From assembly GCF_000188155.2 (NCBI RefSeq), contig NZ_KE124774.1:4252163-4316162 (forward strand): a DNA stretch of 64,000 nt, read 5' to 3'. Below are positions 56,678-64,000 of this stretch, in pieces; the first letter of the stretch is position 1; the number at the start of each line of letters is the position of its first letter. The notes under the pieces were generated by a model. The model did not search any database, had not been told where the DNA came from, and saw only the letters and a list, made by a program, of their open reading frames with translations. This DNA comes from Methylocystis sp. ATCC 49242 (GTDB lineage Bacteria; Pseudomonadota; Alphaproteobacteria; Rhizobiales; Beijerinckiaceae). A program made the position numbers and the translations under genes.

Positions 56678-56761
56678 CGACGCCCCCGATTTTGCCGGTC
56701 GCATATCATATCGCGCAGAACCGCGTCGATCATGACGCAACCGCTATTGCGTAATCCGTGA

Positions 56762-57892
56762 TCAGACCCGCTCGATTCGGCCAGGCGTCACCTGCAACAT
56801 CTCCGCGCGCCCTTGCAGCGACGCAAACAGCAGCGGGTCCGCGCCCGTCATCCACACCTGACCGCCGAGCGATTCGAGCTCGTCGAACAGCGCCTCGCGC
56901 CGCTTCACGTCGAAATGCGCGGCGACCTCGTCGAGCAGCAGAAGCGGGGCCTTTCGCGTCATGGCCGTGACGAGGCGGGCGTGAGCGAGCGTGAGGCCCA
57001 TCAGCAGCGCTTTCTGTTCGCCGGTTGAGCAGTCGCGCGCGGCCTCGTTCTTGGGGCCGTGGCGCACGGCGAGGTCGCTGGTCTGCGGGCCGGTGAGCGT
57101 GCGGCCGGCGGCGGCGTCGCGACGGCGCGTCGCGGCCAGCATTTCACGAAAGCGATCCTCGACGGCGAGCGCGGGCGCTTCCGCCAGCATGGTCTCTATC
57201 TCGCCCTGTATGGCGATTTCCGCCCATGGGAAGGGGCTTTCGCCCCCGCTCGCGATGAGAGCAGAGAGTCGCGAGACGGTCTCGCGCCGCGCGGCCGCCG
57301 CCGCCACGCCGATTGAGGCGATTTCCTGTTCCGCGGCGTCCAGCCAGCGGCGGTCGGAGACGCCTTCCTCCAGCAGCCGGTTGCGGTTGCGAAGCGCGCG
57401 TTCGAGCCTGTTGACACGTGCGCCGTGATCGGCGTCGACGCCGAGCGCGAGACGGTCGAGAAAGCGTCGCCGTTCCCCCGCCGGTCCGGCGAAAAGACCG
57501 TCCATCGCGGGCGTGAGCCATAGCACGCGGATATGGTCCGCAAAGGCGCGCGCGGAGCCGATCGGCGCCCGGTCGATACGAAAACGTCTCTCGCCGTCTT
57601 CCGTCAGCCCATGGCCGAGCTGCGTCGTGACGCCGCCAATTTCGATCTCGATCGAAACCGCAAAACCGCCTGCGCCGTCCCGACGCGCGCATTCGGCGAG
57701 CTCGGCGCGGCGAAGGCCGCGGCCGGGAGAGAACATCGACAGCGCTTCGAGCACATTGGTCTTGCCGGCGCCGTTCTCGCCCGAGAGCGCGACCAGCCGC
57801 GCCTCGATGTCGCAGCGCGCCTGCGCATAAGAGCGAAAGTCGGAAAGCGTCAGCCGCCGCACGAGCGGCGCGGGGGGAGCGGCGCGGGTCAT
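56762..57892 (-). CDS. recF: DNA replication and repair protein RecF
   Basis: SMC-like ATPase that loads RecA at gaps with RecO and RecR. The 376-residue protein has Walker A SGENGAGKTNVLEALS, the RecF-specific GLRRAELAE and LTPAMDGLFAG segments, the signature STGEQKALLMGL and Walker B LLLLDEVAAHFD. The ATG at 57892 gives MTRAAPPAPLVRRLTL, typical. It is part of a minus-strand group with recQ and gyrB, though not adjacent to gyrB as in many genomes. Confidence 0.95.
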   Translation of the reverse strand: MTRAAPPAPLVRRLTLSDFRSYAQARCDIEARLVALSGENGAGKTNVLEALSMFSPGRGLRRAELAECARRDGAGGFAVSIEIEIGGVTTQLGHGLTEDGERRFRIDRAPIGSARAFADHIRVLWLTPAMDGLFAGPAGERRRFLDRLALGVDADHGARVNRLERALRNRNRLLEEGVSDRRWLDAAEQEIASIGVAAAAARRETVSRLSALIASGGESPFPWAEIAIQGEIETMLAEAPALAVEDRFREMLAATRRRDAAAGRTLTGPQTSDLAVRHGPKNEAARDCSTGEQKALLMGLTLAHARLVTAMTRKAPLLLLDEVAAHFDVKRREALFDELESLGGQVWMTGADPLLFASLQGRAEMLQVTPGRIERV

Positions 57893-57933
57893 TGCGTCCG
57901 CTTTGCCACGACCGGCCGGCCGGGGCCAGCAGA

Positions 57934-58473
57934 TCATTGGGGGCGCGAAACCTTCCGTCCAGCGGAGAGGAAGCTGAAGCTGTGCGTGCCGACGAAGGAC
58001 GCCATGACCGCCTCGATGACGGGATCGTCCGCGCCGTCGGGCGTGGACCAGTCGATGGTGAAGCTTGCGCCCGTGCCGCCGCGCACGTCGTCCTGCGCAA
58101 TGACCACTTGCAGCGAGCCGTAGGGCTTCAGATAGATCGGATCGGACAGGTAGTTTTCAATCAGTTCGCCCGAGCCGTTGCGGTATTCGATCTTCTCGAC
58201 CGCGAGGACATTCGTGGCCGAGGTGTTGTGGATCGACAACGCCCCCGAGAAATTGAGGCGCGTGACGCCCCCCTGGCCGATGAGCGTCGAGTGCAGCGGC
58301 ACGAAGGTGCGCCCGCGACTGGCCATTTTCTGCGCCGGCGCGGGAGCCGTGGCGTCGGGACTGACGATGACGGGCTGGGGCGCCGGCTGACGCGCCTGCG
58401 CGGGGCCGGGCGCAGGGAGCGCCAGGGCGACAAGGCCGAGCGCGAGAATTCGCAGCCATAGGCTCGCCGACAT
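57934..58473 (-). CDS. DUF3124 family exported protein
   Basis: The 179-residue protein has a signal peptide (LWLRILALGLVALALPAPGPAQA) and a DUF3124 domain (TFVPLHSTLIGQGG, FSGALSIHNTSATNVLAVEKIEY, GELIENYLSDPIYLKPYGS, DDVRGGTGASFTIDW). The family is periplasmic with unknown function. The start at ATG 58473 fits the signal. It lies upstream of recF on the same strand, 41 bases apart. Confidence 0.85.
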   Translation of the reverse strand: MSASLWLRILALGLVALALPAPGPAQARQPAPQPVIVSPDATAPAPAQKMASRGRTFVPLHSTLIGQGGVTRLNFSGALSIHNTSATNVLAVEKIEYRNGSGELIENYLSDPIYLKPYGSLQVVIAQDDVRGGTGASFTIDWSTPDGADDPVIEAVMASFVGTHSFSFLSAGRKVSRPQ

Positions 58474-58564
58474 TGCGCGCACCGTCTGTTTTGAACTAAG
58501 GCGTATGGACGCCGGACGGCGACCCCGCAAACATTATCACCTTGTTGCGAAAGGTCTAAACGAA

Positions 58565-60307
58565 ATGTCGTTCGCCACCGCGGAATTTCGGGAAGCCGTG
58601 GTTTTCCTAGGCGCCGCGGGCCTGGTGGTGCCGGCGATCAAACGTTTGAACGTCAGCCCTCCGCTCGGCTTTCTCCTGATCGGGCTGCTCGTCAGCCCCT
58701 ATGGCCTGGGGCGCCTCGCGGAGACGCACCCCTGGCTGGAGGCGCTGGTGATCGAGGACCAGAAGGCGGTTCACTTCGCCGCCGATTTTGGCGTGGTCTT
58801 TCTTCTGTTCATGATCGGTCTCGAACTGTCGCTCGAACGGTTGCGGTCGATGTGGCGCCTCGTCTTTCTCCTCGGCGGCGCGCAGGTGCTGATCTCGGCT
58901 GTCGTCATCGCGACAATCGCGGTCTTTTTCGGTTTCCGCTTCGACATCGCGGTCGTTTTCGGATGCGCCCTGTCGCTTTCCTCGACCGCCATCATCATGC
59001 ATCTTCTGACCGAAAGCGGCCGGCTGGGAACATCCGTCGGGCAGACCAGTTTCGGCATCCTGCTGTTTCAGGATCTCGCCGTGGTGCCGATCCTGTTCGT
59101 GGTGGGGGCCTTCGCTCTCGACACCGGCGCGGTCGTCGCCGAGATGGTCTCCGCCGTCGGCAAGGCTGTCCTCGTTATCTGCCTGATCCTCGGGCTCGGC
59201 CGACTCGTCGCGCGGCCCCTGTTCAGGACTGTCGCGAGCACGGGAAGCCGCGAGCTTTTTCTGGCCGTCGTCCTTCTCACGATAATCGGCGCCGCGGTGG
59301 CGACGGAGGCCGCGGGGCTGTCGGCGGCGCTCGGCGCTTTTCTGGCGGGGCTGCTTCTCGCGGACACCGAATACCACCACCGCATCGCAATCGACATCGA
59401 GCCGTTCAAGGGACTCCTGCTCGGCGTGTTCTTCGTCTCCGTCGGCCTGAGCATCGACCTCGCGGAGATCGTCGCGGAGCCGGCGCGGATATTGACGGCG
59501 GCCTTCGGCCTGATCGTCGTCAAGGCGCTCATCGTTTATGCGCTCGCCCGCCTCGCGGGAAAAGAGTCCAGCGTCGCTCTGGAGATCGCGATGCTCCTCG
59601 GCCCGGGCGGCGAGTTCGCTTTCGTCGTCGCCGACATGTCCTTGACGACCGGCGTCTTCTACGAGGACACGGCGCAGTTCATGCTGATCATCGTCAGCAT
59701 CACCATGGCGATGGCTCCCTTGCTGGCCATGGCCGCGCGGCGGCTCGTCGCCTATTTCGGCGCGTCCGGAGTGGCGACAGAAACATTCGCCGATTACCCG
59801 GACCAGATTTCCGGCCATGTCATCGTCGTCGGCTATGGACGCGTGGGGCAGGAGATCGGTCAGCTGCTCGACAGCCAGAGGATCCCGCATGTCGCTATCG
59901 ACCTGGACGCGCTCCGGGTCGCGGCGCTGCGCGAGGCGGGGCTGGCGATCTATCACGGCGACGCGCGACAATATGAAATTCTGGAGCGCCTCGGCGTGCG
60001 CAGCGCCGCCGCGCTGGTCGTCACCATGGACGATCCCAAGACCGCGCTCCAGACCGTGATCTCGGCGCATCGAGATTGGCCCAAATTGCCGATCTATGCG
60101 CGCGTGCGCGACGCCGTTCATGCGAATGCGTTTCTCGACGCCGGCGCGAAAGAGGTGATCCTGGAGGCTCGGGAGGGGGCGCTCCAGCTTGGCGAGACCG
60201 TGCTCGTCGGCGTCGGTCTGCCGGAGGACGCCGCCCGCGACCTCGTGGCGGAGCGACGCGCGATCCTCCAGATGGCGCCGCCGAACGCTGGCGCTGCCGT
60301 TCTGTAG
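58565..60307 (+). CDS. CPA2/KefB-type cation:proton antiporter with TrkA-N (RCK) domain
   Basis: The 580-residue protein has about 13 membrane helices (antiporter fold with LLFQDLAVVPILFV and LGPGGEFAFVVADM), then a TrkA-N nucleotide-binding domain from about residue 415 (HVIVVGYGRVGQEIG, Gly423). Such proteins exchange potassium or sodium for protons and can be controlled by NAD(H) or glutathione. The GSH-binding contacts of KefC cannot be verified. It is transcribed divergently from DUF3124 and followed by coaBC. Confidence 0.9.
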   Translation: MSFATAEFREAVVFLGAAGLVVPAIKRLNVSPPLGFLLIGLLVSPYGLGRLAETHPWLEALVIEDQKAVHFAADFGVVFLLFMIGLELSLERLRSMWRLVFLLGGAQVLISAVVIATIAVFFGFRFDIAVVFGCALSLSSTAIIMHLLTESGRLGTSVGQTSFGILLFQDLAVVPILFVVGAFALDTGAVVAEMVSAVGKAVLVICLILGLGRLVARPLFRTVASTGSRELFLAVVLLTIIGAAVATEAAGLSAALGAFLAGLLLADTEYHHRIAIDIEPFKGLLLGVFFVSVGLSIDLAEIVAEPARILTAAFGLIVVKALIVYALARLAGKESSVALEIAMLLGPGGEFAFVVADMSLTTGVFYEDTAQFMLIIVSITMAMAPLLAMAARRLVAYFGASGVATETFADYPDQISGHVIVVGYGRVGQEIGQLLDSQRIPHVAIDLDALRVAALREAGLAIYHGDARQYEILERLGVRSAAALVVTMDDPKTALQTVISAHRDWPKLPIYARVRDAVHANAFLDAGAKEVILEAREGALQLGETVLVGVGLPEDAARDLVAERRAILQMAPPNAGAAVL

Positions 60308-60379
60308 GGCCGGCGCGACGCTTTGGCCTTGCGGGTAAAATCTGTATTCTCCCGCGCGCAGCGAGCGGGGGAGCGGCGC

Positions 60380-61660
60380 GTGGCGAATTCCGGTGCAACA
60401 CATAGGCTTGTCGGCAAGCGCATTTTGCTCATCGTCGGCGGCGGGATCGCGGCGTACAAGTCGCTCGATCTCGTGCGGCGGCTGCGCGAGCGCGGCGCGC
60501 GCGTCCGCGTGGTGATGACCGCCGCCGCGAAAGAATTCGTCACGCCGCTCGCTTTCGTCAGCCTCACGAACGAAAAGGTTTACGACGATCTCTTTTCGTC
60601 CACCGACGAGCAGGAGATGGGCCATATCCAGCTTTCGCGCGAGGCCGATCTGATCGTCGTCGCGCCTGCGACCGCGCATCTCATCGCGCGCGCCGCGCGG
60701 GGCCTATGCGACGACCTCGCAACGACGCTGCTGCTCGCCACCGACAAGCGCGCGCTTTATGCGCCGGCGATGAATGTGCGCATGTGGCTGCATCCGGCGA
60801 CGCAGCGAAACGTCGCGGCGCTGCATGCTGACGGTGCCTGGTTCGTCGGGCCGAATGCGGGCGAGATGGCCTGCGGCGAATATGGTCCCGGCCGCATGAG
60901 CGAGCCGTTGGAAATTGTCGCGGCGATTGAAGCGGCCTTGGCGCAGGAAACGCGCCTGCCTTTGCCCGAGGGCGTGACCCGGCGCGGCGCGGAAGGTCCG
61001 CTTGCGGGCCGCCATGTGATCGTCACGTCGGGCCCCACGCATGAGGCGATAGACCCCGTGCGCTATATCGCCAATCGCTCCTCCGGCAAGCAGGGCCACG
61101 CCATTGCCGGCGCGGCGGCAACCGCGGGCGCGCGCGTGACGCTTGTCTCCGGTCCGGTGCGTATCCCGGATCCACAGGGCTGCGAGACCATTCATGTCGA
61201 GAGCGCACGCGAAATGTTCGAGGCCGTGCGGAGGGCCCTGCCGGCGGATGTCTTCATCGGTGCGGCCGCGGTCGCGGACTGGCGCGTGGAGGCGGCGGCG
61301 CACAAGATCAAGAAAGAGCAGGGGGCGGCGGCGCCGGTTTTCACGCTCGTCGAAAACCCCGACATTCTCGCGAGCGTCGCGCGCGGGGAAAGCCGTCCGC
61401 GCCTCGTCGTGGGGTTTGCGGCCGAGACGCGCGACGTGATCGTCCATGCGCGCGACAAGCTTGCGCGAAAGGGCTGCGATCTCATCGTCGCCAATGACGT
61501 CGGCGAAGGGACGGGCACATTCGGCGGCGAGACCAATGAAGCGCATCTCGTGACGCGCGAGGGCGTCGAAAGCTGGCCGCGCATGGGCAAGGAGGCGGTG
61601 GCGGAACGTCTCGTCGCGCGCCTTGCCGACATTCTTTCGCAAAGCGAGGCGAAGTCATGA
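60380..61660 (+). CDS. coaBC: Bifunctional phosphopantothenoylcysteine decarboxylase/synthase
   Basis: Two steps of coenzyme A synthesis. The 426-residue protein has the flavin-binding CoaC half ([44 protein letters not shown], with the [10 protein letters not shown] lid) and the CoaB half ([49 protein letters not shown]). Start is GTG at 60380 with GGGGGAG 6 bases upstream. Its stop overlaps the dut start (ATGA). Confidence 0.95.
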   Translation: MANSGATHRLVGKRILLIVGGGIAAYKSLDLVRRLRERGARVRVVMTAAAKEFVTPLAFVSLTNEKVYDDLFSSTDEQEMGHIQLSREADLIVVAPATAHLIARAARGLCDDLATTLLLATDKRALYAPAMNVRMWLHPATQRNVAALHADGAWFVGPNAGEMACGEYGPGRMSEPLEIVAAIEAALAQETRLPLPEGVTRRGAEGPLAGRHVIVTSGPTHEAIDPVRYIANRSSGKQGHAIAGAAATAGARVTLVSGPVRIPDPQGCETIHVESAREMFEAVRRALPADVFIGAAAVADWRVEAAAHKIKKEQGAAAPVFTLVENPDILASVARGESRPRLVVGFAAETRDVIVHARDKLARKGCDLIVANDVGEGTGTFGGETNEAHLVTREGVESWPRMGKEAVAERLVARLADILSQSEAKS

Positions 61661-62124
61661 AAGTAACGATCCGTCGGCTCACCCATGGCGAAGGCCTGCC
61701 GACGCCCGCCTACGCCAGCGCCGGCGCCGCGGGGCTCGATCTCTACGCCGCGCTTCCGGCGGGGCAGAAGCTGGTGCTGGAGCCCGGCGCGCGCGATCTG
61801 ATCCCGACCGGGATCTCCATCGCCCTGCCGCCGGCCCATGAGGCGCAATTGCGCCCGCGCTCCGGGCTTGCCGTCGAATTCGGCGTCACGGTGCTCAATT
61901 CGCCGGGCACGATCGACAGCGACTATCGCGGGGAGATCAAGGCTCTGCTGATCAATCACGGCGGTCAGCCATTCGAGATCACGCGCGGCATGCGCATCGC
62001 GCAGCTCGTCATCGCGCCCGTCTCGCATGCCACGCTCATCGAGACGACCGAGGAACTCGACGAGACGGCGCGCGGCGCCGGCGGCTTCGGCTCCACGGGA
62101 TTCGGCGGAGCCGGCGAAGAATGA
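61657..62124 (+). CDS. dut: dUTP diphosphatase
   Basis: Hydrolyses dUTP to dUMP, keeping uracil out of DNA. The 155-residue protein has the five trimeric-dUTPase motifs: [37 protein letters not shown] and [10 protein letters not shown]. It overlaps both coaBC and the Rrf2-type gene by 4 bases, in an operon order common in alphaproteobacteria. Confidence 0.97.
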   Translation: MKVTIRRLTHGEGLPTPAYASAGAAGLDLYAALPAGQKLVLEPGARDLIPTGISIALPPAHEAQLRPRSGLAVEFGVTVLNSPGTIDSDYRGEIKALLINHGGQPFEITRGMRIAQLVIAPVSHATLIETTEELDETARGAGGFGSTGFGGAGEE

Positions 62125-62564
62125 GGCTTCTGCCGCGTTCCGCGCGTTTCGCGCTGATGGCGGCGCTCGACGTCGCCCTGCACGCGCGCGGACGCCCGGT
62201 CCCGTCCAAAGAGCTTGCGGCGCGGCACGACCTGCCGCCGCGCCGGCTGGAGACGCTGCTGCAGGCGCTCGTTCGCGCCGGAATATTAAAGAGCGTGCGC
62301 GGCCCGGCCGGCGGTTATGAGCTGGCGCGCGAGCGGCGCCGACTTTGCGTCGGCGAAATCGTGCGCGTCGCCCTGCGCGCGGAGGAAGAGGATGAGAACC
62401 AGTCGCCGGCCCTGCTCGCCGCAGTGCTGGAGCCTGTGATCGCTCAGGCCGAGGAAAGCGCGCTGGCGCGACTCGACGAGATCACGCTCGAGGATTTGTA
62501 CGCGCGCGCCATTGCGCAGGGGTTCGGCGAAAGGCGGGACGCGCGCGGCGATTTCGATATATGA
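62121..62564 (+). CDS. Rrf2-family transcriptional regulator
   Basis: The 147-residue protein has an Rrf2 winged helix ([60 protein letters not shown]). The [Fe-S]-ligand cysteines of IscR-type proteins are missing; only one cysteine (RRLCVGEIV) is present. So it is not an obvious iron-sulfur sensor. It overlaps dut by 4 bases. Confidence 0.88.
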   Translation: MRLLPRSARFALMAALDVALHARGRPVPSKELAARHDLPPRRLETLLQALVRAGILKSVRGPAGGYELARERRRLCVGEIVRVALRAEEEDENQSPALLAAVLEPVIAQAEESALARLDEITLEDLYARAIAQGFGERRDARGDFDI

Positions 62565-62599
62565 AGCGCCCCGAAGCGCTCGTGAACAAGGAGGCCGGC

Positions 62600-63373
62600 G
62601 TGAGCTACGAGACAATAGAAACGGAGAGGCATGGACGCGTCGCCCTGGTGCGGCTCAACCGCCCGCAGGCGCTCAATGCGCTCAATGCGCAGCTCATCGC
62701 CGAGCTCGACGCCGCGCTGATGGCCTTCGACGCCGATGACGGAATTGGCTGCGTGGTGCTGACCGGCTCCGAGAAAGCCTTCGCCGCAGGCGCCGACATC
62801 AAGGAGATGAAGGACAAGTCCTTCGTCGACGCTTTCCTCGGCGACTTCCTCGGCCGCTGGGACGCCGTCGCGCGGGCCCGCAAGCCGATCATCGCCGCCG
62901 TCTCGGGATTTGCGCTGGGCGGCGGCTGCGAGCTGGCGATGATGTGCGACTTTATATTGGCGGCGGACACGGCGACCTTCGGCCAGCCGGAGATCAAGCT
63001 CGGGGTGATTCCCGGCGCCGGCGGCACCCAGCGCCTCACCCGGGCGATCGGCAAGGCCAAGGCGATGGACCTGGTGCTGACCGGCCGGATGATGGGCGCC
63101 GAGGAAGCGGAGCGGGCGGGGCTCGTCGCCCGAATCGTGCCGGCCGCCGACCTCGTCGCCGAGGCGCTGAAGGCGGGCGCGGCGATCGCCGGCATGCCCC
63201 TTCCGGCCGTGATTGCGGCCAAGGAAGCCGTGAATAAGGCCTTCGAGACGACGCTCGCGGAGGGCGTGAAATTCGAGCGCCGCCTGTTCTACGGGCTTTT
63301 CGCGACAGAAGATCAGAAGGAAGGCATGGCCGCCTTCGTGGAGAAGCGGAAGCCTTCGTTCAAGAACCGCTAG
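62600..63373 (+). CDS. Enoyl-CoA hydratase/isomerase (crotonase family)
   Basis: Hydrates 2-enoyl-CoA in fatty-acid degradation. The 257-residue protein has the crotonase fold, AAGADIKEM (oxyanion hole), [15 protein letters not shown], and catalytic glutamates in [20 protein letters not shown]. Start is GTG at 62600 behind AAGGAGG (5 bases); an earlier ATG at 62561 overlaps the regulator. It is typical short-chain EchA. Confidence 0.93.
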   Translation: MSYETIETERHGRVALVRLNRPQALNALNAQLIAELDAALMAFDADDGIGCVVLTGSEKAFAAGADIKEMKDKSFVDAFLGDFLGRWDAVARARKPIIAAVSGFALGGGCELAMMCDFILAADTATFGQPEIKLGVIPGAGGTQRLTRAIGKAKAMDLVLTGRMMGAEEAERAGLVARIVPAADLVAEALKAGAAIAGMPLPAVIAAKEAVNKAFETTLAEGVKFERRLFYGLFATEDQKEGMAAFVEKRKPSFKNR

Positions 63374-63382
63374 GGAACGCCA

Positions 63383-63412
63383 TTGACGAGAGCCCCGACC
63401 CGCGCTTATAAC
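63383..63412 (+). promoter_or_regulatory. Promoter of rpsT
   Basis: TTGACG (63383-63388) and TATAAC (63407-63412) are separated by 18 bases. The predicted transcript starts about 63419 and has a leader of about 78 bases. Confidence 0.8.
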
Positions 63413-63423
63413 CCGCCCGACGT

Positions 63424-63441
63424 GGCCGCGATTTCGCGGCC
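63424..63441 (+). other. Hairpin in the rpsT 5' leader
   Basis: GGCCGCGA-TT-TCGCGGCC is a perfect 8-bp inverted repeat, in the untranslated leader 55 bases before the S20 start codon. It could be a stabiliser or target of autoregulation; S20 of E. coli represses its own translation. Confidence 0.45.
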
Positions 63442-63496
63442 GCAACGGTTTTCGGCGCCCATCGGTCGCCCCCGCACCCTCGAGGATAGATAGAAC

Positions 63497-63769
63497 ATGG
63501 CCAATACCAGTTCGGCCAAAAAAGCCGTTCGCAAGATCGAGCGCCGCACGGCGGTCAACCGCGCCCGTCGCAGCCGCATGCGCACCTTCGTGCGCAAGGT
63601 GGAGGAGGCGCTCGCCGCCGGCGACGCGACGCTCGCCTCCGACGCTCTGCAGAACGCTGTGCCGGAAATGATGCGCGCCGCTCAAAAGGGCGTCATTCAC
63701 AAGAACACGGCCTCGCGCAAAGTGTCGCGTCTGACGGCCCGGGTGAAGGCGCTGTCCGCAAAGGCATAG
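63497..63769 (+). CDS. rpsT: 30S ribosomal protein S20
   Basis: Binds 16S rRNA at the bottom of the small subunit. The 90-residue basic protein ([20 protein letters not shown], then [19 protein letters not shown]) is full-length. It has its own promoter upstream and a terminator downstream. In many Hyphomicrobiales dnaA follows, beyond this window. Confidence 0.97.
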   Translation: MANTSSAKKAVRKIERRTAVNRARRSRMRTFVRKVEEALAAGDATLASDALQNAVPEMMRAAQKGVIHKNTASRKVSRLTARVKALSAKA

Positions 63770-63833
63770 ATCAGCGCCTGCATGAGTGGGTCATGATCTT
63801 GACGCTCGTGACGACGACAACTTCGTAATATTC

Positions 63834-63861
63834 AAAAGGCCCGGCTTCGCCGGGCCTTTTT
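63834..63861 (+). terminator. Intrinsic terminator of rpsT
   Basis: Stem GGCCCGGC/GCCGGGCC (63838-63845, 63849-63856) with loop TTC, flanked by AAAA and TTTTT. The remaining 63862-64000 is gene-free, with a T-rich run near 63915; dnaA or an origin may lie to the right, but no DnaA-box cluster is seen here. Confidence 0.85.
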
Positions 63862-64000
63862 GCATTCGCTGTTCACTCGATTTGAAGCGATGCACATCGA
63901 TGACACAGCGATTAATTTTTTTTCGCGCAGAAATCGCGCGCACTCGAAAAGCCCCCGATTCAAGCTCTTGTAACCAAGCCGCCAGGACCGGTCCGCCTCG

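Noticed and set aside
58607..60679. Long minus-strand open frame opposite the Kef-type antiporter
   Set aside because: Same antisense effect; composition is Asp/Arg/His-rich and no motif is seen.
63862..64000. Possible replication origin after rpsT
   Set aside because: No cluster of TTATCCACA-like DnaA boxes is visible in the part shown; only a T-rich run is present.

Overview
The window is 64 kb of GC-rich, densely packed chromosome from an alphaproteobacterium, most likely of the order Hyphomicrobiales. The support is a direct-repeat LexA box (GAAC-N7-GAAC) in front of lexA, an exact CtrA-type box (TTAA-N7-TTAA) in front of a PleC-like kinase, two histidine kinases of the PleC/DivJ type, DUF1491 and DUF2336 proteins, and rpsT placed at the right edge where dnaA often follows. 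A methanotroph-type relative (Methylocystis/Methylosinus) is an impression, not a demonstration. I see no insertion sequence, prophage, CRISPR array or rRNA, and one tRNA.

Layout. 1-2.3 kb: a PleC-like sensor kinase cut by the left edge. 2.8-4.1 kb: a histidine-decarboxylase-like PLP enzyme with an apparent export signal. 4.2-12.7 kb: pepN, then a three-gene heavy-metal-type RND efflux operon (adaptor, pump, outer-membrane channel). 12.7-19.9 kb: alpha/beta hydrolase, accA, a YafK-type murein enzyme, lexA and comEC. 20-24 kb: DUF2336, DUF1491, a peptidoglycan-binding protein and a DivJ-like kinase. 24.3-32.7 kb: small and coiled-coil proteins, lepA, a sulfotransferase-like protein, a DMT transporter, a methyltransferase, a membrane-tethered Mrr-like nuclease and a spermidine-synthase-like protein. 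33-38.8 kb: tRNA-Glu, proA, nadD, an SRPBCC-M50 fusion protease and rimO. 39-43.4 kb: fabH, a mini-thioredoxin/MarR pair, ftsY and yciB. 43.5-47.5 kb: an L,D-transpeptidase, xerD and a bactofilin. 47.7-58.5 kb, almost all on the minus strand: hemW, a [2Fe-2S] protein, parE, parD, gyrB, a papain-like secreted protein, a GST, recQ, recF and DUF3124. 58.6-63.9 kb, plus strand: a Kef-type antiporter, coaBC-dut-rrf2-enoyl-CoA hydratase (overlapping or closely spaced) and rpsT with a clear promoter and terminator.

The themes are envelope and cell-cycle/polarity functions (PleC/DivJ-like kinases, bactofilin, two L,D-transpeptidase-fold proteins, FtsY, YciB), DNA replication, repair and SOS (gyrB, recF, recQ, lexA, xerD, dut, comEC), and central metabolism (accA, fabH, proA, nadD, coaBC). 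The most unusual content is the gyrB-parD-parE-ferredoxin-hemW array, the exported decarboxylase-like protein, the SRPBCC-M50 fusion, the MarR protein with a four-cysteine tail next to a mini-thioredoxin, the membrane-tethered Mrr nuclease, and several tiny membrane-protein genes shorter than 50 codons. None of these is proven to be a new system; they are the best places to look.
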